DNA of 64,000 bases from the NCBI RefSeq assembly GCF_016446285.1, contig NZ_CP054140.1, positions 1,097,501 to 1,161,500 on the forward strand, written 5' to 3'. Source of the stretch: Desulfobulbus oligotrophicus. GTDB lineage: Bacteria; Desulfobacterota; Desulfobulbia; Desulfobulbales; Desulfobulbaceae. This document shows, one piece after another, positions 34,424 through 43,366 of the stretch (positions are counted from its first letter, which is position 1; the number at the start of each line of letters is the position of its first letter). A program made the position numbers and the translations under genes. The notes under the pieces were generated by a model. It did not search any database. It was not told the DNA's origin and saw only the letters and a program-made list of their open reading frames with translations.

Positions 34424-36565
34424 ATGATATCGCAATTACACATTCTGGTTTTCTGCCGACGATTTCAGTCAGCTGCGGCTGCTTTTCTGGTCATCCTGTT
34501 GTTCCTGACAACAGAAGGGTTGGCGAAAAAGTCGGTTCCCGAAGAGTTTAACGCTGATCGAAACCAGCTGATTGCCCTGATGCTCAGTCAGCAATTGCCG
34601 GCGCAACATTTTAGTCATGCTCCTTTGGACGACAATCTGTCGCAAAGAGCTTTTGACCTCTATCTGCGCCAGCTTGATCCGCGGAAACGATTCCTTTTGG
34701 AATCAGATGCCCGACAGTTGAAAGCTTTTGCCGGCTATATTGATGATGAACTCAACAGCGGCAGAATTGTCTTGCCGGATGCGGGGATGACTCTGCTCAA
34801 CGATCGGATTCATCAAGTGGAGGGCATGATCAACCCGCTCCTTGAGCAAGGTTTTGATTTTAATCAGCAGGAGTATCTTGAACTTGATGCCAAGAAGCTT
34901 GAGTTTGCAGAAAATGCTGAACAGCTGCAGAGTCGCTGGCGTCTCATGTTGAAGATGCAGGTGTTGGAATCGTTTTTTGAACTTCTTGAGACAAAAGGCA
35001 AACAGCAGCCGGATCTGTTGACGAACGTTGACCCCCAGAACCACCCGGCCCTGCTCAAGGAGGCAGTGAACAAGGTCCGTGAGTCGACACATCGTTCACT
35101 CAACCGGCTGGCTCACCAGTCCCGACAGGATCATTACGACCGATACTTTGACACAGTTGCCAGGGCATATGATCCGCATACTGATTATATGGCTCCCACG
35201 TCCAAGGAAGACTTTGATATCCAGATGAGCGGCTCCCTGGAAGGTATTGGAGCCCTGCTCAGAGAGGACGAGGGATTGATTAAGGTCGCCCGGATTATTC
35301 CCGGCAGTGCTGCGGAAAAACAGGGTCAGCTGCAGGCTGAGGATACGATTTTAGCGGTGGCCGAAAAAAACGGGGCGTTAATTGATATCTCAGAGATGCG
35401 GATTCGTGAGGCGGTCAGCCTTATCCGGGGCCCTAAGGGTACTGAGGTGCGTCTGAGTGTGCTCAAGCCCGACGGCACGAGGCGGACTGTTTCCATTGTC
35501 CGTGATGTGGTGCGTATTGAGGAAACCTATGTCAAGTCCACGGTGGTGCGGCAGGGAAAGACAGCCATCGGCTATTTGCGGATTCCCAGCTTTTACCGTG
35601 ATTTTTCTGCTCAGATCAACGGTCAGGAGAGTCGGAATGTCAGTGATGATACCGCCGCGGAGCTGATTTCCCTGAAACGGCAGAAAATAGAGGGACTTGT
35701 TCTTGATTTACGTAATAACGGCGGCGGTGCACTGACAGATGCGGTTCAGGTTTCCGGATTGTTTCTGCCCGGTGGCCCTGTTGTGCAGGTCAAAGACGCT
35801 CAGGGGGTTATTCGGGTCCTGGAAGACGAAGATCCGTCCATGTTGTACGGTGGTCCATTGATCGTTCTGGTCAATCAGTTCAGTGCTTCAGCCTCGGAGA
35901 TTCTTGCCGGTGCTCTTCAGGATTACGGCAGGGCCTTCATCATCGGCGGTGAACATACCCACGGTAAGGGAACGGTCCAGGCGATGCTGGATCTGAATAA
36001 AAATCTGCCGCTGTTCCATCTCCAGAAGTATGACGATCTGGGGGCTTTGAAATTGACCATCCAGAAATTTTACCGCATTAATGGTCATTCAACCCAGTAT
36101 AAGGGCGTTGAGTCGGATCTGGTACTGCCTTCGATATTCGATTACCTGGAAACCGGTGAGCGATATCTCGACTATTCTCTTCCCTGGGATCAGGTCAGCC
36201 GCGTGCAATATTTTCGCTGGCAAGGGGAGCGTCTTGGCAAAGAGCAGTCCCGTCAGCTGGGGAACCAATGGGTAGGCGCGAGCCCGGCCTTTAAGACGAT
36301 CAGGGAAGAGACATCAAAGGCAAAGGTTCGTGCTCAGCAGACCAGGGCAGGCGTTTTTGTGGACAGTATGTGGAAGGACCGGCAAGTGGCCAAGGCTACC
36401 CGCAATGAAGCCAAAGCCGTCGGTCTTTTGCAGGAAGATCCGGAAGATGAAACCAGCGACCATGGCACGAAGAAAATAGAAGATCAGGTGAACTCCGATC
36501 CGTACATACAGGTCGCGGTGCACATCCTCAGGGAATCGCTGCTGAGAACCGGCAGCACACCATGA
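34424..36565 (+). CDS. prc: carboxy-terminal processing protease (Prc/Tsp, S41A)
   Basis: Periplasmic tail-specific protease that degrades or trims envelope proteins by their C-termini. The 713-residue precursor has a membrane-spanning signal (about 15-35, AAAFLVILLFLTTEGLA), an N-terminal DUF3340-like helical region with LDPRKRFLLESD, a PDZ domain (SLEGIGALLREDEGLIKVARI), and the S41 core with VLDLRNNGGGALTDAV and NQFSASASEILAGAL. The Ser-Lys dyad is best placed at Ser489 and Lys515 (THGKGTVQ) by comparison with E. coli Tsp. A C-terminal DUF3340-like part follows. The size and order match Prc rather than the shorter CtpA. Confidence 0.94.
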   Translation: MISQLHILVFCRRFQSAAAAFLVILLFLTTEGLAKKSVPEEFNADRNQLIALMLSQQLPAQHFSHAPLDDNLSQRAFDLYLRQLDPRKRFLLESDARQLKAFAGYIDDELNSGRIVLPDAGMTLLNDRIHQVEGMINPLLEQGFDFNQQEYLELDAKKLEFAENAEQLQSRWRLMLKMQVLESFFELLETKGKQQPDLLTNVDPQNHPALLKEAVNKVRESTHRSLNRLAHQSRQDHYDRYFDTVARAYDPHTDYMAPTSKEDFDIQMSGSLEGIGALLREDEGLIKVARIIPGSAAEKQGQLQAEDTILAVAEKNGALIDISEMRIREAVSLIRGPKGTEVRLSVLKPDGTRRTVSIVRDVVRIEETYVKSTVVRQGKTAIGYLRIPSFYRDFSAQINGQESRNVSDDTAAELISLKRQKIEGLVLDLRNNGGGALTDAVQVSGLFLPGGPVVQVKDAQGVIRVLEDEDPSMLYGGPLIVLVNQFSASASEILAGALQDYGRAFIIGGEHTHGKGTVQAMLDLNKNLPLFHLQKYDDLGALKLTIQKFYRINGHSTQYKGVESDLVLPSIFDYLETGERYLDYSLPWDQVSRVQYFRWQGERLGKEQSRQLGNQWVGASPAFKTIREETSKAKVRAQQTRAGVFVDSMWKDRQVAKATRNEAKAVGLLQEDPEDETSDHGTKKIEDQVNSDPYIQVAVHILRESLLRTGSTP

Positions 36566-36612
36566 TTTTTATCTTGAAACAAATCGGCAATCATGCTAGA
36601 GCATTTCGGTGT

Positions 36613-36632
36613 ATGAATCGCCATTCATTTTT
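36613..36632 (+). terminator. weak terminator candidate after prc
   Basis: Six-bp AT-rich stem ATGAAT (36613-36618) with ATTCAT (36623-36628), loop CGCC, followed by TTTTAT. It lies 48 bases after the prc stop. The low GC content of the stem makes it weak. The remaining bases to 36713 show nothing else clear. Confidence 0.3.
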
Positions 36633-36713
36633 ATGGTAATGGGTTTATCGCTATATTGAACCAGTAGAAGCTTGATTTTCTTGGTTTAACAATTTTAGGA
36701 ACAGGATGTGGTG

Positions 36714-37253
36714 ATGCAGTTGTTGGAGGCGTTGACCAACAAAAAACAAGAAATTTTGAAGTGTTGGATTGACCGGACCCTCGACAGCTACCTGTCCCCC
36801 GGGTTTTTCAAGACAGCCAAAGACCCGTTCGCGAACCCGGTGGGCAGCAGCATTACTGCTGGATTGACCACGCTGCTTGATTTGCTGTTCACATCGGCCG
36901 AGCCTCAAGCCTTTATTAAGCCTGTGGACCAGGTCGTACGGATTCGTGCGGTCCAGGATTTTACCCCTGCACAGGCAGTGGCCCCCTTTCTTGAACTGAA
37001 ATGGATCGTCCGGCAGGTGCTTGCCGGTGACAGGCGAGTCAAGGACATCTCTTTTTCGCTGGATACACTGGATTGTGAAATAGATCGCATGGCTCTGACA
37101 GCATTTGACATCTACAGCGAATGCCGGGAGCAGTTATATCGTAACCGTATTCAGGAACTGAAAAGCGGGAGAGCTCTGCTCACCGATGCCGGGTGCCCCT
37201 CTGCCCTGTTACGGCGGAATTTGGAAGACAGTGAGACCGCTGTCATAAAATGA
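36714..37253 (+). CDS. RsbRD N-terminal-domain protein upstream of dsrM
   Basis: Protein of 179 residues made mostly of helices, with the stretches LEALTNKKQEILKCWIDRTLDSY, DPFANPVGSSITAGLTTLLDLL and LDCEIDRMALTAFDIYSECREQLYRN. This pattern fits the RsbRD N-terminal domain (non-heme globin-like sensor domain of stressosome proteins), here without the STAS domain. I recall a similar gene directly ahead of dsrM in Desulfovibrio (DVU1291), which supports a role linked to the Dsr complex. AGGA lies 7 bases before the ATG at 36714, better than the GTG at 36708. A regulatory or sensing role is inferred. Confidence 0.72.
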   Translation: MQLLEALTNKKQEILKCWIDRTLDSYLSPGFFKTAKDPFANPVGSSITAGLTTLLDLLFTSAEPQAFIKPVDQVVRIRAVQDFTPAQAVAPFLELKWIVRQVLAGDRRVKDISFSLDTLDCEIDRMALTAFDIYSECREQLYRNRIQELKSGRALLTDAGCPSALLRRNLEDSETAVIK

Positions 37254-37312
37254 GCAAGGACGTGTCGGACAGCTTCATGTCAGGTGATTGAAGCGGATGT
37301 CCGGCTCTTATC

Positions 37313-37332
37313 GTAACTTGAGTGCAAGTTAC
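37313..37332. promoter_or_regulatory. 8-4-8 inverted repeat ahead of dsrM (candidate operator)
   Basis: GTAACTTG (37313-37320), spacer AGTG, CAAGTTAC (37325-37332): a perfect dyad 28 bases before the dsrM ATG. A 10-base palindrome ACATGCATGT follows at 37338-37347, just ahead of the ribosome-binding site. No T run follows, so it is not a terminator. It does not resemble the Rex or HcpR sites that I know from sulfate reducers. Confidence 0.5.
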
Positions 37333-37360
37333 ATTTAACATGCATGTGAAGGAGTGATCG

Positions 37361-38380
37361 ATGAAGTACGCCTTCCCTTTAGCGGCAGTAATTGCTTTGG
37401 TATTGATTGCACTGGTTCTGGTGCAGATACCGGGCATGCAATACCTTTTTGGTGTTGTCATCCCTTATCTGGCCATGGCGATCTTCTTAGGCGGGGTTTG
37501 CTACCGGGTCATCCAATGGGGGAAATCGCCTGTTCCTTTTCGAATTCCCACCACCTGCGGTCAGGGATATTCGCTGCCTTGGATCAAGCAGAACAAGCTT
37601 GAGGCCCCAACGACTGCCGCTCAGGTAGTGGCCAGAATGTTTTTGGAGGTCGTGTTCTTTCGCTCGCTTTGGCGCAATACCAAAGCCAGTGTGTATGCCG
37701 GACCCAAGTTGACGTATGAATCCAGTAAATGGCTGTGGTTGTTTGGTATCATGTTCCACTACAGTTTTCTGGTCATAGTCATCCGTCATATGCGTCTTTT
37801 CCTTGATCCGGTTCCCGGGGTGGTTGCGTTTCTGGAACTCGGTGATTCTCTTTTGGAGATAGGGGCGCCGGTCATGTACATAACCGATATCACCATTGTG
37901 CTGGCCTTGCTGTACCTGCTGATCCGTCGTTTCACGAACCGCCAGGTTCGTTACATCTCGCTTGCCAACGACTATTTTCCTCTGTTTTTAATTTTGGGGA
38001 TCGTTATCACCGGTATCCTGATGCGATTTTTTATCCGGACCAATGTGGATATCAATGCCATTAAGCAACTGGCTTTTGGCTTGGTCACCTTTTCTCCGAC
38101 TATTGTCACTGAGATCAGTTCCCTGTTTTATGTCCATCTCTTCTTAGTATGCACTCTGCTTGTCTACTTTCCTTTCAGCAAGCTCATGCATATGGGCGGT
38201 GTTTTTCTCAGCCCAACCCGAAACCTGGCCAATAATTCGCGGATGAAGCGTCACATCAACCCATGGAACCCGGATATCAAGCCGCACTCCTATGCTGCGT
38301 ATGAGGATGAATTCCGTGAGGATATGGTGGAACAGGGTATCCCTGTTGAAAAAGAGTTACCGCCTAAGGCCAACGACTAA
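37361..38380 (+). CDS. dsrM: DsrM, membrane cytochrome b subunit of the DsrMKJOP complex
   Basis: Membrane subunit that carries heme b and passes electrons between menaquinol and DsrK. The 339-residue protein resembles the NarI family: a hydrophobic N-terminal pair of helices (about 5-22 and 30-48), then helices containing the heme-ligand His in FHYSFLVIVIRHMRLFLDP and further on MHMGGVFLSPTRNL. The C-terminal tail (HINPWNPDIKPHSYAAYEDEFREDM) faces DsrK and is typical. GGAG lies 7 bases before the ATG. First gene of dsrMKJOP, 33 bases ahead of dsrK. Confidence 0.96.
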   Translation: MKYAFPLAAVIALVLIALVLVQIPGMQYLFGVVIPYLAMAIFLGGVCYRVIQWGKSPVPFRIPTTCGQGYSLPWIKQNKLEAPTTAAQVVARMFLEVVFFRSLWRNTKASVYAGPKLTYESSKWLWLFGIMFHYSFLVIVIRHMRLFLDPVPGVVAFLELGDSLLEIGAPVMYITDITIVLALLYLLIRRFTNRQVRYISLANDYFPLFLILGIVITGILMRFFIRTNVDINAIKQLAFGLVTFSPTIVTEISSLFYVHLFLVCTLLVYFPFSKLMHMGGVFLSPTRNLANNSRMKRHINPWNPDIKPHSYAAYEDEFREDMVEQGIPVEKELPPKAND

Positions 38381-38413
38381 CGCTGGATAATTTAGCATAT
38401 AAAGGACAGAGCA

Positions 38414-40045
38414 ATGGCAGTGGTAAAGGTAGATAAGTTAGCGCGAAGTGTTGCTGAGGGACCTTCGTTGATGACAGGCTCCATCCCGACGAAAGACTGG
38501 ATGGATGTTCCCGTTGTTTTTAAGCCCGGGAATTACGCCTATACAACGAAACCGGAGATATTGCGGTACCTTGACAGCCAAAAAGGCATCAGTTTGCCGA
38601 ATGCACGCGAGTGGAACCCTGAGGACGACGATTGGAAGCTACCGGAGAATTGGAAGGAAATTATCATTCAGGGGCTTGCCGACCGGCTTGATCGTTTCCG
38701 TTCCCTGAAAATTTTTATGGATTGTTGTGTTCGCTGCGGAGCATGTTCCGATAAGTGCCACTTTTTCCTCGGCACCGGTGATCCGAAAAACATGCCGGTT
38801 TTACGTGCCGAACTTCTGCGATCGGTGTACCGGCAGGAATTCACCCGTGCCGGTAAAATTCTTGGCAGACTGGCCGGTGGGCGGGAGATGACCGTCGGTG
38901 TCCTCAAAGAATGGTTTATGTATGCCTATCAGTGCACTGAGTGCCGGCGGTGTTCAGTGTTTTGCCCCTACGGCATCGATACCGCTGAAATTACCATGAT
39001 GCTTCGTGAGCTGCTGCACCTGGTCGGTATCGGGATTAACTGGTGTATGGAGCCGGTGGCCAACTCGAACCGTACCGGTAACCATATGGGCCTCACTCCA
39101 CAGGCATTTAAAGGAAATGTGGAGTTTTTGTGTGAAGACATTGAGAGCTTGACCGGTATCACGGTTAATCCGAGTTTTAACCGCAAGGGTGCCGAGATTC
39201 TGTTTATCACCCCGTCGGCGGATGTTTTTGCGGAACCTGGAATTTTTACCTGCATGGGCTACTTGCTGCTGTTTGAGGCCATCGGCCTGGACTATACCTG
39301 GTCGACCTATGCATCTGAAGGAGGGAACTTCGGCCTTTTTACCTCCAACGAGGTGATGAAGAAACTCAACGGTAAGATGTATGCAGAAGCAAAACGACTG
39401 GGAGTACGATGGATTCTGGGTGGTGAATGTGGCCATATGTGGCGTGTTCTTCACCAGTATATGGATACCATGAACGGGCCGGCTGATTTTCTGGAGGTTC
39501 CGCGTTCGCCGATTACGGGAACGGTATTTGATAATGCCGCGTCTACGAAGATGATCCATATTTCAGAGTTCACTGCCGATCTTATCAAGCATAACAAGAT
39601 TACCCTTGATAAGAGCCGTAACGCGCATGTCACGGCCACCTTCCACGATTCGTGTAACCCTGCCAGGGCAATGGGGCTGCTGGATGAGCCGCGCTATATA
39701 CTCGATCATGTCGTCGAGAAATGGTACGAAATGCCGGAAAATACCATCCGTGAGCAAACGTTTTGCTGTGGATCAGGGACCGCGCTCAATACCGATGAAA
39801 TTATGGAACTTCGTATGCGATCCGGGTTGCCGCGGGCAAATGCAGTCAGGTATGTCCAGGAAAAACACAACGTTAACACCTTGGGGTGTGTCTGTGCTAT
39901 TGATCGGGCGACCTTGACCACGCTTATGGATTACTGGGTACCTGAAGTTCAGGTCGCCGGCTTAAGTGAGCTGGTCGGTAACGCATTGGTGATCGAAGGT
40001 GAACAACGTCAAGACCTGACCGAAGGGCTCAGGACCATGGTTTAA
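38414..40045 (+). CDS. dsrK: DsrK, catalytic HdrD-like Fe-S subunit
   Basis: Cytoplasm-facing subunit related to HdrD, thought to reduce the DsrC trisulfide from dissimilatory sulfite reductase. The 543-residue protein has two 4Fe-4S motifs, CVRCGACSDKCHFF and CTECRRCSVFCPYGID, and in the C-terminal half two Cys-rich (CCG-type) regions: WILGGECGHMWR and ATFHDSCNPAR with EQTFCCGSGTALNTDE, which bind the special non-cubane-type cluster. The pairing with dsrM ahead and dsrJ 27 bases behind is diagnostic of the complex. It is an excellent marker of sulfur-oxyanion reduction. Confidence 0.97.
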   Translation: MAVVKVDKLARSVAEGPSLMTGSIPTKDWMDVPVVFKPGNYAYTTKPEILRYLDSQKGISLPNAREWNPEDDDWKLPENWKEIIIQGLADRLDRFRSLKIFMDCCVRCGACSDKCHFFLGTGDPKNMPVLRAELLRSVYRQEFTRAGKILGRLAGGREMTVGVLKEWFMYAYQCTECRRCSVFCPYGIDTAEITMMLRELLHLVGIGINWCMEPVANSNRTGNHMGLTPQAFKGNVEFLCEDIESLTGITVNPSFNRKGAEILFITPSADVFAEPGIFTCMGYLLLFEAIGLDYTWSTYASEGGNFGLFTSNEVMKKLNGKMYAEAKRLGVRWILGGECGHMWRVLHQYMDTMNGPADFLEVPRSPITGTVFDNAASTKMIHISEFTADLIKHNKITLDKSRNAHVTATFHDSCNPARAMGLLDEPRYILDHVVEKWYEMPENTIREQTFCCGSGTALNTDEIMELRMRSGLPRANAVRYVQEKHNVNTLGCVCAIDRATLTTLMDYWVPEVQVAGLSELVGNALVIEGEQRQDLTEGLRTMV

Positions 40046-40072
40046 TGACCAGCGAGGAAGGGAGGAAGAGCG

Positions 40073-40444
40073 ATGTATGATAGCGGTAAAATAATCGCGG
40101 GACTGCTTATTTTTGTCCTGTTCGTCACCATACCCGTCTGGTACAACCGTGGCTCTGCTGGGGCGGTACCGGAACTTGAACTGCCGAAGGATGCAACGAC
40201 CTGCGTGTTGCCGGCAGCTGAAATCAGGGCTGAGCACATGAAGCTCCTCAACGTCTGGCGTGATGAGGTGTTACGCGACGGCGACCGAGGTACTTTTGAA
40301 ATTGATGGCAAGCAGTATCAGAAGAGCCTGATGCTGACCTGTATGAAGTGCCATACAAGCAAGGTGCGCTTTTGTGACAGGTGTCATGACTACACGTCGG
40401 TTAATCCTTATTGCTGGAACTGCCACTTGGCTCCTGTAGAATAA
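40073..40444 (+). CDS. dsrJ: DsrJ, triheme cytochrome c
   Basis: Periplasmic triheme cytochrome of the DsrMKJOP complex, 123 residues. An uncleaved-looking N-terminal helix (KIIAGLLIFVLFVTIPVWYN) anchors it in the membrane. Three CxxCH heme sites are seen: CMKCH (90-94), CDRCH (101-105) and CWNCH (114-118), packed in the last 35 residues. One heme in the known protein has a rare His/Cys ligation. AGGAAGGGAGGAAGAG precedes the ATG. It lies between dsrK and dsrO, as expected. Confidence 0.96.
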   Translation: MYDSGKIIAGLLIFVLFVTIPVWYNRGSAGAVPELELPKDATTCVLPAAEIRAEHMKLLNVWRDEVLRDGDRGTFEIDGKQYQKSLMLTCMKCHTSKVRFCDRCHDYTSVNPYCWNCHLAPVE

Positions 40445-40466
40445 CGGCTAAGGAGAAGATAAACAA

Positions 40467-41270
40467 ATGGATACAAACAGAAGAAACTTCCTCAAGGTAG
40501 CCGGTATCTCAACTCTGGCCGGTCTTGGGGGGACGACGATTGTTAACAGACTGGTTGCCGGTGTCGATGAGGCTCATGCTGCAGCAACAGCAGGCTCCGG
40601 GGTGGAGCGCAAAACTTCCGAAACCATCCGCTACGGCCTGGTTATCGATATCAAAAAGTTCCATCAGGATCCAAGCTTGGGTGAAAAGGCGGTCAATGCC
40701 TGTCATCAGATCCACAATGTTCCGAAGTTTCCGGAAAAACGAGATGAGATTAAGTGGATTTGGATGACGAATTTCGAAAACGCGTTTGTTGAATCGCCAA
40801 ACCTGTATCAGGATGAGGCGAACCAGACACATCAGTTGCCCATTCTGTGCAACCACTGTGATAATCCTCCGTGTGTCCGTGTCTGTCCGACAAAGGCCAC
40901 TTATCGATATGAGGACGGAATTGTAGGTATGGATTACCACCGGTGTATCGGCTGCCGATTCTGTATGGCTGCCTGTCCCTATGGCAGCCGGAGCTTTAAC
41001 TGGCGTGATCCCCAGGCGTATATTGAAAATATAAACCGGGACTATCCCGCTCGTACCCGTGGTGTGGTTGAGAAATGTAATTTTTGTGTTGAACGAGTGC
41101 AAGCCGGCCTGCAACCGGCCTGTGTTGAGGCAGTTGGCGATAGTAAGGCCTTGGTGTTCGGTAATCTCAAAGATCCTCATTCCGAGATCAGACAGATCCT
41201 GAAAGAAAAGCAGACCATTCAAAGGAACCCTTCTCTCGGAACCATACCTTCAGTCTTTTATATCGTGTGA
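40467..41270 (+). CDS. dsrO: DsrO, Tat-exported periplasmic ferredoxin-like subunit
   Basis: Periplasmic iron-sulfur subunit of 267 residues that wires DsrJ to the DsrP membrane subunit. The N-terminus DTNRRNFLKVAGISTLAGL is a Tat signal peptide (RRNFLK). Cluster motifs are CNHCDNPPCVRVCPTKA, CIGCRFCMAACPYG and CNFCVERVQAGLQPACVEA, as in NrfC/PsrB-like proteins. It starts 22 bases after dsrJ and ends 7 bases before dsrP. Tat export implies folding with clusters in the cytoplasm first. Confidence 0.96.
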   Translation: MDTNRRNFLKVAGISTLAGLGGTTIVNRLVAGVDEAHAAATAGSGVERKTSETIRYGLVIDIKKFHQDPSLGEKAVNACHQIHNVPKFPEKRDEIKWIWMTNFENAFVESPNLYQDEANQTHQLPILCNHCDNPPCVRVCPTKATYRYEDGIVGMDYHRCIGCRFCMAACPYGSRSFNWRDPQAYIENINRDYPARTRGVVEKCNFCVERVQAGLQPACVEAVGDSKALVFGNLKDPHSEIRQILKEKQTIQRNPSLGTIPSVFYIV

Positions 41271-41277
41271 GGGCCCC

Positions 41278-42450
41278 ATGTTTGAAAAAGCACTAAAAGG
41301 AAATAAGTATTACTGGATGTGGTTGGCCTTTCTCGGCTTTTTTATAGCTGTAGGGGTTGTCAGCTATCTTCGTCAGTATTTTTTCGGACTTAGTCTTACC
41401 GGTATGACCCGGGATGTTTCCTGGGGAATATATATTGCCCAATTCACCTTCCTGGTCGGCGTGGCCGCCGGAGGTGTCATGCTGGTGCTCCCCTACTATA
41501 TTCATAACTTCAAGGCCTTTGGACGTATTACCATCTTAGGTGAATTCCTCGCTATCGCGGCACTGCTGATGTGTATGATGTTTATTATGGCGGATCTTGG
41601 ACAACCGCTTCGTGCGTTGAACGTTATCCTGCACCCGACCCCACACTCCATGTTGTTTTGGGATATGTGTGTTCTGTGGGGATACCTGATCTTAAATGCG
41701 CTGTGCGGCTGGGTCATCCTGACGGCGGAGCGCAAACAGGTCGCCCCGCCCAAGTGGATCTATTTCTTTGTCTACCTGTCGATTCCCTTCGCCATATCCA
41801 TTCACACGGTTACAGCCATGCTGTACTGCGGTTTGCCCGGTCGGCATTTCTGGCTGTCTGCAATCATAGCCCCCAGGTTTCTCGCCTCTGCTTTTGCAGC
41901 CGGTCCTGCCCTGATCGTTGTGATGGCGCTCATCCTGAAGCGGGTAGCCAACTTTGACGCGGGGAAAGAGGCGATCGACAAAATGGTGACCATTATCACC
42001 TATGCTGCCATTACCAACATGTTTTTCCTCGGTATGGAGTTTTTTGTCGGGTATTATTCAGATATTCCGGGACATAAGCACTCTCTGCAGTATCTGTTCT
42101 TCGGTCTGGAGCATCACGGGCATGTCTACAACAACCTTGTTCCGTTTATGTGGGGATTTGTAATTCTGTTCCTGGTCGGTATTGGTCTGATCACTCATCC
42201 GTATACCAGAAGAAAAAACGATCTATGGCTTGGTATTGGTTGTGCCTCAATATTCATCGCCTTTTGGTTGGACAAGGGAATCGGGTTTGTACTGGCCGGA
42301 TTCTTGCCGACCCCGGTTCATGAAATCGTAGAATATTATCCAAATATCAACGAAATTTTTGTTACTGCCGGTGTTTGGGCAACGGGATTTTTTATCCTTA
42401 CCGTGCTTTATAAGGTCGCACTGGGAGTGGAACACGAGGTTGAAGCCTAA
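41278..42450 (+). CDS. dsrP: DsrP, NrfD/PsrC-like quinone-interacting membrane subunit
   Basis: Integral membrane protein of 390 residues with about ten helices, the second quinone-interacting subunit of DsrMKJOP. It belongs to the NrfD/PsrC family: AFLGFFIAVGVVSYLRQYFFGL, LTGMTRDVSWGIYIAQFTFLVG, MADLGQPLRALNVILHPTPHSML and FLGMEFFVGYYSD are recognisable. The last visible helix ends at VLYKVALGVEHEVEA. It completes the operon and is followed after 19 bases by a strong terminator. No dsrAB, dsrC, aprBA or sat is in the window. Confidence 0.96.
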   Translation: MFEKALKGNKYYWMWLAFLGFFIAVGVVSYLRQYFFGLSLTGMTRDVSWGIYIAQFTFLVGVAAGGVMLVLPYYIHNFKAFGRITILGEFLAIAALLMCMMFIMADLGQPLRALNVILHPTPHSMLFWDMCVLWGYLILNALCGWVILTAERKQVAPPKWIYFFVYLSIPFAISIHTVTAMLYCGLPGRHFWLSAIIAPRFLASAFAAGPALIVVMALILKRVANFDAGKEAIDKMVTIITYAAITNMFFLGMEFFVGYYSDIPGHKHSLQYLFFGLEHHGHVYNNLVPFMWGFVILFLVGIGLITHPYTRRKNDLWLGIGCASIFIAFWLDKGIGFVLAGFLPTPVHEIVEYYPNINEIFVTAGVWATGFFILTVLYKVALGVEHEVEA

Positions 42451-42469
42451 AGTCCAGGCTGCAAACGAC

Positions 42470-42501
42470 AAAAAACCCCGACTTCGGTCGGGGTTTTTTT
42501 T
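42470..42501. terminator. bidirectional intrinsic terminator between dsrP and pilD
   Basis: Stem CCCCGAC (42476-42482) with GTCGGGG (42487-42493) closed by a TTCG tetraloop, with six A on the left and eight T on the right. The A and T runs make it work in both directions, for dsrP (stop 42450) and for the convergent pilD (stop 42512). Confidence 0.95.
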
Positions 42502-42511
42502 ATTGGTTGTA

Positions 42512-43297
42512 TCACAGACCTGCTGCACTGAGGTAGAGCTGCCATAAACGGTGAATATGCTCTTCGAGAAAAAGGTAGGAGAGGGCGCCTAAGGCAAGAA
42601 ACGGCCCAAAGGGGATTCTGGTCTGCCCGCCCTTTTTTTGCCGGCGCATGGCGATCAGGCCGACAATGCTGCCAAAAACCGAACTGGCAAATAGCACATA
42701 AGGGAGACACTGCCAGCCAAGGAAGGCGCCGATCATTGCCAGCAACTTGAGGTCGCCCCCTCCCATTCCCTCCCTGTTCGTCAGGCTCGCATGGTAGGCG
42801 GCCACCAGATAAAGAGAACCGCAACCGCACAGAATACCAAGACCGGACTGTTGCCAGGTAATGGTCTGGATGAAGAAGGATCCGAAAAAACCAAGCAGAA
42901 TCCCGGGCAGACTGATTGTATCTGGAATTATTTGGTGATGGATATCAATAAATATGATAACCAGCAGAGCAGCACAAAAGACGACGTAGTAGCCCAGCTC
43001 CACACTCAATCCAAATTGACGGAGCACCAGAACCGCCAGGGTTGCCATGGCTATTTCGACCAGCGGGTACTGTTTCGAGATAGGCAGCCGACATGTTCGG
43101 CAGCGGCCGCACAGAAACAGATAACTTATAACCGGGATGTTTTCATACCAGGCCAGTGTATGCATACATTGTGGGCAGTGAGAGGCCGGGAAGGCGATTG
43201 ACGCACCTTCCTGAGGCAGTCGCAGGATGACGACATTGAGAAAAGAACCGACGACTGCTCCGATGACCGCTGCGAGCGCAAACCAAACGATGTCCAT
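42512..43297 (-). CDS. pilD: prepilin peptidase/N-methyltransferase
   Basis: Inner-membrane aspartate protease that cuts and methylates type IV prepilins and type II secretion pseudopilins. The 261-residue protein has the N-terminal methyltransferase-like part with the Cys tetrad (HCPQCMHTL and CGRCRTCRLPIS) and the A24 peptidase part with catalytic Asp in IDIHHQIIPD and GGGDLKLLAMIGAFLGW. Several membrane helices. No pilin or pil gene is next to it. It converges on dsrP. Confidence 0.95.
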   Translation of the reverse strand: MDIVWFALAAVIGAVVGSFLNVVILRLPQEGASIAFPASHCPQCMHTLAWYENIPVISYLFLCGRCRTCRLPISKQYPLVEIAMATLAVLVLRQFGLSVELGYYVVFCAALLVIIFIDIHHQIIPDTISLPGILLGFFGSFFIQTITWQQSGLGILCGCGSLYLVAAYHASLTNREGMGGGDLKLLAMIGAFLGWQCLPYVLFASSVFGSIVGLIAMRRQKKGGQTRIPFGPFLALGALSYLFLEEHIHRLWQLYLSAAGL

Positions 43298-43366
43298 GGA
43301 ATAATTCCTTCCTGTTGAGTAAAACGACCCAGATTAATCTCTGCCTATTTTGTTGTATCGTCTTCT

